A stretch of 64,000 bases of DNA from assembly GCF_033115175.1 (NCBI RefSeq), contig NC_084850.1, positions 100,937,439 through 101,001,438 on the forward strand. The letters are read 5' to 3'. This DNA comes from Lepus europaeus (Eukaryota; Chordata; Mammalia; Lagomorpha; Leporidae). The translations under genes and the position numbers were made by a program. The notes under the pieces were generated by a model, which saw nothing but the letters and a program-made list of their open reading frames with translations, did not search any database and was not told where the DNA came from. Of this stretch, positions 11,701 through 23,700 are shown piece by piece. The first letter of the stretch is position 1, and each line of letters starts with the position of its first letter.

Positions 11701-14700
11701 TTTTTTTCCTTGGTAGGGATAAAGTGTCTCTCCTTGCCCACAGAAGTGGGGAGTGATATATTCCCTGGTCCCAGGGGCAGAGGAAGAAGGTTCTGTGTTG
11801 CCATGTTAACCCAAGAAACACCTCTCTACAGCCCTGTCCTTACATTTGTCCCCATAGGAACATGGAAGGGGCCTGCACTGTGGCGTAGTTGCACAAGTCT
11901 CCGCCTGCAGTGCCATATCCCATGTGGATGCCAGTTCAAGCCCCTGCTGCTCCAGTTCTGATTCAGCTCCCTGCTGGTATGCCTGGGAGGACAGTGGAAG
12001 GTGCCCAAGTGCTTGGGCCCCTGCCACCCATGTGGGAGACCCAGAGGAAGCTCCTGGGTTCTGGCTTCAGCCTGGCCCACCCCTGGCTGTTGTCGCCATT
12101 TGGAGAGTGAGCCAGCGGATGGAAGATGTTTTTGTTTCCCCTCTCATTGTATCTCTGCCTTTCAAATAAAAAATAGATAAATTTAAAAAACAGAACATGG
12201 AAGAAGAGCTTTGTGGGCTCATGAAACCTGCCCTTCCTGATAACACAGGAGAGGCCCTCTGTCCTCTCACTTGGGATGAAGGGAAGAAATTTCCTTTTCT
12301 CCCTGCCTCACCTGTGCCCTTAGGACCTGTTAGGAATGAGAAGAGGGGAGAGATTCTTCTTGCTCTCCCTGTCTTGGTCCTGAACTGTCATCGGGGGCAC
12401 TTGTACCCTGGAAGCCAGTTGGATCCCTTGGGAAGGAGAGCATTGTAGAGTCTGGATGGTGAATCAGTCCCCGTTCTGACTCCTTCCTGTTTGTCCTGAA
12501 TCTGAACAGACGCCTCCTCCTCGTAGGAGTCTCTTTTGGCACTGTAGGGTCCAGGTGCTGGGGTTTCCTTTTCCAGATGTGACTGCCTTGCTGAGAGTCT
12601 ACCCTATGGAAAGGATGACTTAGAAGCTTCCTGAGCTTGGGGACCCCGCGGAGCTCTTCACAGGTGGTAGAAGAGGTGGACCTGGCACTTGTAAGCAAGG
12701 TGCTGTTGTTCCAGCTCTGAGACTGTTGAGACCTTACTGGGTGAACCAGAACAGGCGTCGGCTGTGCTGTCTGCACCTCTGTTTTCTCACTGGTCAGAGA
12801 AGGGGCTGGTGAGGTGTTGCTTAGCTTTGAGACTTTAGGCAACTCGGTCCACAGCCCTCTGGACCTAAAGGTGACAGAATGGTGGGTGACTTTTGAGGAG
12901 GAGCTGGTTTCTTCCCCTCTCTTCCCTGCTCCTCTGTTTCAGCCATCCAAGCATGGTGGGGAGGACAAGTGTCCTACTGGTGTGACTTAGGGTTGCTAGT
13001 AATTTTTGTGGCCAGCTGTGCTGTGGTGACTAAGCTTGGTGAGCGTGGTCATCAGGGGCCTGTTGGGCAGTGTAGAGAGAGAGTTGTGTGTATGAAAGAG
13101 TTTGGGCTTTAAGCAGGGTAGGCTTGGGTGCAAATCCCAGCGTCTCCTACCTAAGTGCTTCATGGCTTTGGGCAGCTACTTCACCTCTCAGCTGCCATTC
13201 TTGCAGAAGTCCATCTATGCCCAGAGCTGCTGAGTGTGGGATACCTGACCTTGCCCACCTTAGAGCTTGGCTGATTTGTTGTCTTGCCTGGGGTGGGCAG
13301 TTTGCCCCAGAGCCATCTGGGTTCTCCCTGGGAGCCTTTTTGCACCCCTTGTAACACATCCTTGGTAGCAAAGAACCCACTCTGTGGCTTCTAGGAACCT
13401 GCCGGCTGATTCCTTGGGCGCTTCTTTCCCTTCAGGAGTTGGCTAGCTAACTGGGGGATGAGCTCTGCCCAGGTGACAAGGATTTGAGTCCTGTTTCTGC
13501 ACTAAGCTTTTGTGTGGGCTTCAGGCTACTCCTTTTTCTGCAGCTTGGTTTCAACATTCCTGCAGTGACGGGGGTTGGGGGTGGGGGAGGTTGGACTTAC
13601 TGCTCCGAAGTAAGTTGTGATCTCCACTTTAATTCCTGGCTCCTTACTCCCCCTGCCCTTCATGAAAGTTTGAAGTGGGACCCCTTGGCTTTTGAGGATA
13701 TGTTGTCTTTTAAGGGATGTGCTGTGACATTTCAAGTGATGTTCAGCCTCTTCCCGGGCTGTTGCTATAGGCCCTTGCTGTTCTTTTTGTAACAGCTTCA
13801 TTGAGGTGCAGTTCACGTACCATCCTTGTGCATCCATCGCCACAATTTTAGAACATTTCTGTCACTCCAGAAAGAAACTGCATCCCTTAGCCATCAACCC
13901 CCAATCTCCCAACCCCCTCATCCCTTTCCAGCTCCTGACAGCCATTAATCTACTTTTCTATCTTGATTGATTTGTCTATTTTGGATGTTTTGTATAAATG
14001 GAATAGTACAATATACAGTCCTTTGTGAACTTGGCTTCTTTTTACTTAGCATTATGTGTTCAGTACTCATCCGTGTTGTAGCATGCATCAGTACTTCATT
14101 CCTTTTTATTACTGAATAATAGGGTCCTGGAGGTTTTTAATTCCCCTCCTCTCAGTCTCCTGGCAATAGGCTGGGGCCGTGCTCTTTTCCTCCTGCCCCA
14201 GAAGGCTTGTGTCTTGTGTTTCTCATTGGATGGGTTGCCTGTGTTTTGCCCATGGAGCCAGGCCAGTGTTCCTGGGTGTTTTGGGGGAGGGGATGGTGTA
14301 GGCACCAGGATTGCTGGGACAGAGCTGTGAAGCCCAGAATACTAAACACCTCTTGGCCATGAGCTCTGGGAAGACATCTGCCCACCGGGCCACTGCTGCT
14401 GCCATCTTTGCCTGCCCCCTTCCCCCTGCACTGGCAGCTCATTTATGATCAGCAGCTTCCTAGGCCAAGAGAGAGGGGATTCCAGGCCCCTGCTCCCCTT
14501 CCTAGAAGGATGCAGAATAGCAGTCATACCATGTTTCACAGCCTTGAGGCCCTAGAGCTCAGACGCTAAGGTGGTGGTGGTATTTGTGTCTGTGGCTGCT
14601 CCGACAGATTACCACAAAGTGCATGGTTTAAAACAACAAAAATTGATTCTGTCAGAGTTTTGGTGGCCAGATGTCCAAAATAAGTTTCACTGGGACAAAA

Positions 14701-17700
14701 ATCAAGGTGTTGGCAGGACCACACTCTCTCTGGAGACTCTAGAGGAGAATTCAGCCCATTTCCAGCTTCTTGTGGTTTCTGACATTCCTTGGTCTCTGGC
14801 TGCATTACTTCCATCTCTGCCTCACATCATCTTCTCTGTATACGTGTTGTTTCCTCTTCTGTCCATAGCGAACCTCCCTCTGTCTCAGAGGACACTTGTG
14901 ATTGCATTTAGACTCTACCTGGCACTCCAAGGTAACCTCTCCCCATCTCATGATCCTGAGTCATGTCTAAGAACACCCCTTTTCTTCTTTATTTTACTTA
15001 TTTATTTACTTGCGATAACAAGCGTGCATGCTCTGAGAGAGCTCCCATCTGTTGGTTCACTCCCCAAATGCCTGCAACAGTCAGGGCTGGGCAAGGTGGA
15101 ATTCGGGAGCTAGGAATTCAGTGCAGGCCTCCCTCTTGGGTGTCAGGGACCTAACCCCATTGAGTCATCACTGCTGCCTCCCAGGGCCCACATCAGCAGG
15201 AAACTGGAGTCAAGAGCTAGAGCCAGGTATTGAACCCAGGAGCCCTGATAGGCCACAGCATTCTCTTCTCTTTTGTTTCTCTCTTTACTAAAAAAGATTC
15301 ATTGATTTATTCAAAAAATTACAAAGAGATGAGGAAAGAGGATGAGAGAGACCATCTATCTGCTGGTTCACTCCCCAGATGGCCACAATAGCCTGGGCTG
15401 GGCCAGGCAGGAGCCAGGAACTTCATCTGGGTCTCCCATGTGGGTGGCAGGGGCCTAAACACTTGGACCATCTTCCACTGCTTTTTCCAGGCCATAAGTA
15501 GGGAGCTGGATTGGAAGTGGTACACCTGGAACAGGAACCAGTACCCATATGGGATGCTGGTGTTACAGGTGGCAGCTTAACCCGCTAAGCCACAATGCCA
15601 GCCCCTCTTTTTCTTTTCCCCTTTAGCTTTTTATTCTTTTCTTTCCTCGATTTGAAAGGCAGAGTTTTTGGGGCAGCACTGTGGTGTAGTAGGTTAAGCC
15701 TCTGCCTGCGGTGCCACTTCAAGTCCTGGCTACTCCACTTCTGATCCAGCTCTCTGCTGAAGTCCTGGGAAAGCAGTGGAAATGGCCCAAGTGCTTAGAT
15801 CTCTGTGCCCACATGGGAGACCAGGAAGAATTTCCTGGCTCCTGGCTTCAGATCAGCCCAGCTCTGGCCGTTGTGGCCATTTGGGGAATGAACCAGTAGA
15901 TGAAAGATCTTTCTCTCCCTCTCTCTGCCTTTAACTCTGCCTCTCAAATAAATAAGTATTTTAAAAAGAAAATAAAAGCAGAGTTTTATCCTCTGATTCA
16001 TTTCCTAAATGGCTACTATGGCCAGGGCTGGGCCAGGCTGAAGCCAGGATCCTGAAACTCCCATCTGGGTTTCCCTACATGGATGCAGGGGACCAAGCAC
16101 TTGGACCATCTTCCACTGCTTTCTCAGGCACACTAGCAGGGAGCTGGATCAGAACTGGAGCAGCTGGGACTAGAGCTGGTGCCTATATAGGATGCAGGCT
16201 GTGCCAGTGCTGGCCCCTTTTCTTTTTAAAGATTTATTTTTAAAAATAGTTATTTGTTTATGTGAAAGTCAGAAATATGGAGAAAGAGAGAGACCTTCCA
16301 TTGGCTGGCTCACTCCCCAAATAGCTGCAATGGCCGGGCTGGGACAGGCCAGAGCCAGGAGCTTCATCTTGTTCTCCCACATGGATGGCAGGGGCCCAAG
16401 CACCTGGGCTATCCTCTAGGGAGCTAGCTCAGTAGTGGAGCAGCCAGGACTCAAACCTGCACGCATATGGGATGTTGGCATAATAGGCAATAGCTTTACC
16501 TGCTATGCCACAATGCCGACCCCTAAAGATTTATTTGTTTGAAAGGCAGAGTTACAGAGCGAGAGAGCGAGAGCGAGCTTCTATTTGCTGGTTCACTCCC
16601 CAGATGGCCGTAATGACCAGGGTTGGGCCAGGTGGAAGCCAGGAGTCAGACTTCTTCCTGGTCTCCCATGTGAGTGCCAGAGGCCAAGGGGCTTGGACCA
16701 TTTTCTGCTGCTTTTCCCAGGCCATTAGCAGGGAGCTGGATTGTAAGTAGAGCATCTGGGACGTGAACTGGCCCCTATATGAGATACCATTGTTGCAGGC
16801 TGCTTTACCTGCTATGCCACAATGCTGCCACCACCCCCAGCCCACCAAACACCTTTTTTTGATTTTTGTTTTTAATGATTGTTTGATTTATTTGAAAGAG
16901 TTACGTAGAGAAAGGAAGAAACAGAGTTTCCATCTGCTGGTTCATTCCCCAAATGGCCATGATGCCTGGGACTAGGCCAGGCCAAAGCCAGGAGCCAGGA
17001 ACTTCTTCCAGGTCCCCCATATGGGTTGCAGGGGCCAGTGTACTTTAGCCATCTTCCACTGCTTTTCCCAGGCCATTAGCAAGGAGCTGGATCAGAAGTG
17101 GAGCAACTGGGTTTTGAACCAGCTACTGCAGCAGCTTGACCTATTATATCACAACACTGGCTCCACCCCGCCCTTTTTCAAAAAAGAAGATTCATTTACT
17201 TATTTGGGGCTGGCATTGTGCAGCAGGAACCATGGGGACCCTGCACCCATGTGGGAGACCCAGATGGACTTTTCAGGCTTGGCCTGTCCTAGCCCGGCCA
17301 TTGGAGTGAACCATAGGATGGAAGATATTCTGTCTCCCTTTCAAATAAGTAATTTTTTAAAGAAAAATGATTATTTATTTGAAAAGCAGAGAGAGAGATC
17401 TTCCATTTGCTGGTTCATTCTCCAAGTGGCTAGAACAATCAGGCCTGGGCCAGGCCAAAGCCAGGAGCCAGGATCTTCTTCTGGGTCTCCCACATGGATG
17501 CAGGGGCCCAAGGAGTTGGGCCACCTTCCACTTTCCCAGGTGCATTAGCATGGAGCTGAATCAAAAGTGGAGCAGCTGGGACTCAAATCAGTACCCATAT
17601 GGGATGCCAGCATCACAGGTGACAGCTTAACCTGCTGTGCGACAATGCTGGTCCCTTCCTTTTTTTTATTTAATGATTTATTTATTTGAAAGAGTTAAGA

Positions 17701-20700
17701 GAGAAAGAGAACCTGCTATGCCACAACACCAGCCCGTCCTTTTTTCTTTTTCTTTTTTTAAAGATTTATTTATTTGAAAGTCAGAGTTACACAGAGAGAG
17801 GAGAGGCAGAGAGAGAGAGAGAGGTCTTCCATCTGATGGTTCACTCCCCAATTGGCCACAATGGCTGGAGCTGTGCTGATCCAAAGCCAGAAGTCAGGAG
17901 CTTCTTCCGGATCTCCCACATGGGTGCAGGGGCCCAAGGATTTGGGTCATCTTCTGCTTTCCCTGGCCATAGCAGAGAGCTGGATCAGAAGTGGAGCAGC
18001 TGGGCCTCGAACGGGTGCCCATATGGGATGCGGGCGCTTCAGGCCAGGGCGTTAACCTACTGCACCACAGCGCCGGCCTCATTTTCTTTATGGGATAACA
18101 CCTCATAGTAGGTTCCAGGTAGCAGCATATGACATCTTTGGGTAGCCATTACTCAGCCTGCTACTGTGTTCTTTTTGTTTCCCTTCCAGGGAGAGAGAAA
18201 TAATTCATTAAAATGGTTTCCTCACGGGCAATGTCCTGTAACATTTGAGTCCATCCAGTATCTCTGTTATTGGGAGTTTATTATCCCTGTTTCTCACACT
18301 GGAAAACAGACCCAGAGCCATTCATCACATGGCTGATAGTTGGTGGAACTTGGTTGGAACCTGGGTCATTTGCATTGCACAGCCTGCTCTGACTTCTCTT
18401 GAAATTTTAGACCCGTTGTTTGCAGAGTTTTGCCTCAGTTCCTGTGATACCCCGGTGTCAGAACTCTGCCCAGTCCTTTTTTTTTTTTGTGGTGTCTCAG
18501 AGAGCAAGAGCAACTCACACTCTCAGCAGTGGGCTACAAGGTTCAGGGCCCAGACTTGACCTTCTCTAGCCCTTCCTAAACAACATACCCCCACCCTCCC
18601 ACAAAGGGAGAGAGGGAAGGGCCATAGACCAAGTTCTTCAGGCTGCTGGTACCAAAGCCAGTGGGTGGCTGGTGGTCTGCTCTCTACATCCAGGCTTAGA
18701 TGCCAATCTGGCTGCCCAGGGACCCAAACTCTCCTTGGGCAGAGGGTCTGCTCAGGTCTCCATTTTTATTTTATTTTTTTAAATTTTTTTTAAGATTTAC
18801 TTATCTGAAAGAGTTACACAGAGAGAGAAGGAGAGGCAGAGAGAGAGAGAGAGGTCTTCCATCTACTGGTCCACTCCCCAGTTGGCTGCAACGGCTGGAG
18901 CTGTGCCAATCTGAAGCCAAGAACCAGGAGCTTCTTCCAGGTCTCCCACGTGAGTGCAGGGGCCCAAGGACTTGGGCCATCTTCTACTGCTTTCCCAGAC
19001 CATAGCAGAGAGCTGAATCAGCTGGAAGTGGAGCAGCCGGGTCTCAAACTGGCGCCCGTATGGGATGCTGGTGCTGCAGGTGGCAGCTTTACCCGCTATG
19101 CTGCAGCGCCGGCCCCAGGTCTCCATTTTTAGAGGCAAGCCAAAAATTTCCTAGGACAAACTGCCACGTATGTATGTATGTATGCATCCTGAGGCTCATG
19201 GAGCCGTTCCTTTGTTCCTACACGGGATTTTGCTGGTGTCCAGACCCCAAGTCCTTTCTGCTTTTGTAAAACGAGGTTAATGCTACCTGCTACCTGGGCT
19301 GTGGTAAGGATAGTTACGCAAGGCCACCCTTTTCCTGATATGGGGCAGGCGTTCAGCTAGTAAGAATTCATGTTTCCTTCTGGCCCTTAACCTGCCTTGT
19401 TCTTCTCAGGCCTTTACTCTGCTGAATTCATTGCTGGGTTCTGGGCATCCCTGGTGCTTTATGGCAGAAGTGACTTTGTTTCTCATCCAGTTAAGAAGCA
19501 TTTCTGGGGGTTTTGGTATTTGAAACCTTTGCTCAGGTGGCATCTCTCCTTAGGTGCCAGCTTTATTTTTCTCCTGTTCTTTTTTAAAGGTTTATTTTGT
19601 GTATTTGGAAAGATGGTTTCTGAGAGAGATAGAGCCAGAAAGAGAGGGAGAGATAGAGAGAGAGAGAGGGGTCGGTCTTCCATCTGCTGGTTCATTTGCC
19701 AAATGACCTCAATGTCCAGAGCTGAGCTGATCTGAAGCCAGGAGCCAGGAGCTTCTTCCAGGTCTCCAATATGGGTGAAGGGGTCCACCAAGGAGTTGGG
19801 CCATCTTCTGCTTTCCCAGGCCACAGCAGAGAGCTGGATCAGAAGAGGAGCAGCCAGTACTTGAACAGGCGCCCATATGGGATGCCGGCACTGCAGGCTG
19901 AGGCTTTAACCCACTGCGCCATAGCGCCAAAGGTGCTAGCTTTAATGGTCGAGCCAGGTCCCAGCTTGTTTCACAGCACCGAGTGTTCATGTCCTTCACA
20001 GGCCTGCTCACACCATGTGTGGTTACTGCCTGTCTTTCTGCCCTTCCCCTAGTGGTAGTAAGTATATGAAGGGATATTAACCAAGGTCGATTCATTACTC
20101 TGTCCTCATTGTCCAGCCTAGGATGAATAAGTAGGGACCCCTCTGCTCATAGAGGACCGTGGACCTGGGAGTAGGAGGTTGCTGTGTTCCCTTCCTTTTT
20201 CACAACTCTTGTGCTGTTGGGTTTGAGGCTGTAGTTACCAGTTGCAGTTTCTGTGCTGGATGCCTCTGGCTGGGTTCTGGGAGATGGCTGACTCGGAGGG
20301 GCAGGGATGGACTTAAGGGTAACTGGCTGGAATGTGCTAGTCCACAGTCCCTAGAGCAGGCGGGGCCCCTGGACTGCTGGACTGTTGGGAACAAACAGGA
20401 GTCTTTGTGCTGTCCACGGGAGCCTGAGGGTTTCCAGGTGCCTTTGTGGTCTCTGAAAATCCATCCACACCTTTTTAGGTCTTGGCCCTGTTGGTAGGGC
20501 TGGCTGGGTGTTCCATGTCTCCCCCTCTTTATCCCCTCCTAGGACATTGTGTGGGCCTCTGAGTTGTACATCATCCCTGTCTGTGCCAGTCTCTTCCCTT
20601 CTTCTGGGATTGGTATCTTATTTCCAGCACCTCTTCAGGTCCTGAAACTCCTTTGAGCATCATGATCGCTCTGTTGAGTAGATGTCATCTCCCCTATTTG

Positions 20701-23700
20701 ATAGGAAAGTAGGCTTGGCGAGGTTAGACAGCTTACCAGCTGTCAGCAAATGAGCAACAGAGCTGAGATCGGTACCCAGAGCTCTTGGCTCCAAACTTTA
20801 TGCTTACCATTTGGCCAGAGATTCCTCCCCACTGATTTTCCTGGGGAGTGGCTACTACCCCTTGCCTGAGCTGGGGGAAAATGTCCTTGTGGAGAAGTGG
20901 GCCCATCAGCTTCAGCATTGGCCAAAATCCTAAGTTTTTGGGCAGGGCCTAGATCCCTGAGGAGCAGGCTTGCTACACTGTGGTTTCCAGCTCTGTTGCT
21001 TGGTCAGGCTAGTTGCTTCTAGTGGCCAGCAGAGGGCGCGAGGGGCTTGGAAAAGGTTTGCAGCTTCTGGTTTGTTTGGCTTTGAAATGAAAAAATGTGT
21101 TTCAAGTGGGACGAGATCATTGTATAAAAAAGAAAAAAAAAATCCCAAACCACACTCTTGTACAGGTTCACTTAACCTGAACCTTTGGAATTTAGAAAAA
21201 TTTCAGAATTTAGAAAAGTCACCTGTTGTATATCCTTAGTATTATCTAACACCTCCAGCAGAGTCTGGGGCGGCCCCTCATAATCAAATATCTTAATGTT
21301 TCTGCCTCAGAGTGTTTGAATATTCACCGCAGGTGGGCCAAATAGATTCTTGCCAGGTCTAGTTAGGTAATGATGCCAAGGGAGTTAAAGACTTGATTTT
21401 TAAAGCTTTGGGGGTTTTTGAATTTTGAGTGAGGGATTGTGTACCTTTATAAAGAGGGAAAGTAAAATGAAATCGCCTGTAATACCAACACAAAGGGATA
21501 ATATTTTGTTGTGTAGTCTTCCCAATTTTGTGTGCATATGTGTATACATATGTATATATGCGTGTGTATAAATGTGTATGTGCTGTTAAATGTGTTCAGT
21601 CATAAATGAGATAAAATTTGTGTGCTTTTTGCCTTATAGAATATATTTTGGAATTCCCAATCTATATGTGGGATTCAGGATCTGGGTTCTTGCCAATCAG
21701 TCCCTGTTGAGCGTTTCCCATAGGTTTACCTCCTTGAAGTAGAGCCAGATTTTTCCATGCAGGTACTTGGTGGGTCTGGGTCTCTGGCTGCTAGGGGAGT
21801 GTGGCTGCTTGGGATTAGACCCTGCCAAGTCAGCAGGGGTTGGAAGGCAAATTGAGGCATCTGCTCTCAGGGTACCTGGGGCCCCTCTTAGAGCAAGTCT
21901 GATGCTTATCCAGCAGCTGCTTCCCTAAAAGAAAGAGTCTTCCTCATGTTTCATGGGCGGAGTAATCAAGAAGGGCTGAGAATTTCCCCCTGCTCAGTGT
22001 CCTGTCTGCCAATTTATCTGTGCCCCTCAGGATGCAGGCAGGGCCCTGGAAAGGGGGTACAGGCGGTCCCTGGCGCTGACCCCCACCTCTTCCCTCCAGC
22101 AGGAACACTGGTTTGAAAAGGCCCTGCGAGACAAGAAAGGCTTCATCATCAAGCAGATGAAGGAAGACGGCGCCTGTCTTTTCCGGGCTGTAGGTGAGTC
22201 TCTGTCTCTGCCTTCAAGGGCCTGGGGCTGCCCCTGAACTGTGTCCCAGTTATCAGGAGTAGCCCCTGAGACAGGGTTGAGGCAGACTTAGTGGATCTCT
22301 TAGGGACTGGAGGCCCTAGCCTCAAATTAGTATCTGGCTCCTACCCCTGGGTCTTGAGACTGTGGTGGTATGAGAGTAATAACAGCAGTAACAATAGTGA
22401 TAAAGAAAACAGCAGTGCTCTAACAGGCAGTACTGGAAACCCTTTTAATTCTCCCCCAAACTGGGTGAGTGTAAGGGGTATTGTTGTTTCTGTTTATCAC
22501 TTGAAAAACTGTGGCTCAGAGATAGGGAGTGACTTGCCCAAGGGCACACAGATAGTCTGTGTAGAGTTGGCATTCAGAGTCTGGGTTAGTCTGAAGCCCT
22601 TGTCCTGGGCTGCAGAACACCTGGATTTGCACTCAGACCTGGACTGGTATGCGTGGGGGTCTCTGTTCTTTCATCCAGGTGTGTGTGTGTTGGGGGGGAG
22701 CAACTAGATCCTAACATATTTCTTCTATCATTGATTTTTTTAAACTTACACAAAAGTAGAATAGAGAGCCCTCATTTACTCATTTTCAAGCTTCAAAATA
22801 GTCATCAACACATGGCCAGCCTTGTTTCATCACTACCCCACCCACTCTTTCTCACTCCCCTGAAAACGAGTATTTTTAAAGCAAAACCCTGACATTGGAT
22901 CGTCTCATTCGCAAATATTTCTGTATGTTTCTCTGACAGATACAGACTCACTCTCTCTTTCTCTTTTTAACAGAATGTCACCATCATACCTAACAAATTA
23001 ATAATTTCTTCATACCATCTGCAGTCCAGCCTGGGCTACATCTTTGAGGCCCTCTGGTTCTGAATTGGTGACCCAGCAAGCAATTGTGAGGTCCCGTGTT
23101 AGTGAAAGTGTTAACAGAGATGAGTTGTGTAGGGGTGCGGGAGACAGAGAGCAAAGTAGCCACATTTTTATTGGGGACAGGGCATCTGTCAGAATGGAAC
23201 AGACAGAAGAGTGTGCAGTTGCTCAGACTGCGAGACAGCAAGGTTACATGGTGAAGTAGAGAGAATGCACCTGGGTTGGCCGGCACCGCAGCTCACTAGG
23301 CTAATCCTCCGCCTTGTGGCACCGGCACACCGGGTTCTAGTCCCGGTCAGGGCGCCAGATTCTGTCCCGGTTGCTCCTCTTCCAGGCCAGCTCTCTGCTG
23401 TGGCCTGGGAGTGCAGTGGAGGATGGCCCAAGTGCTTGGGCCCTGTACCCACATGGGAGACCAGGAGAAACACCTGGCTCCTGGCTTCGAATCAGCGTGG
23501 TGCGGCGGCCATTGGAGGGTGAACCAACGATAAAGGAAGACCTTTCTCTCTCTCTCTCTCTCACTATCCACTCTGTCAAAAAAAAAAAAAAAAAAAAAAA
23601 AGAAAAGAATACACCTGGGCACCGGTGGGTGGCTCAGCTGAAAGCGCATTCTAAGACAAAGGGTTCAGTTTTTCCAGGACAGAGAGTTTGCTGAGGGTAA

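Noticed and set aside
12330-12842. 170-codon open frame on the minus strand
   Set aside because: Low-complexity Ser/Thr/Pro/Arg-rich translation without family resemblance; a chance frame is more likely.
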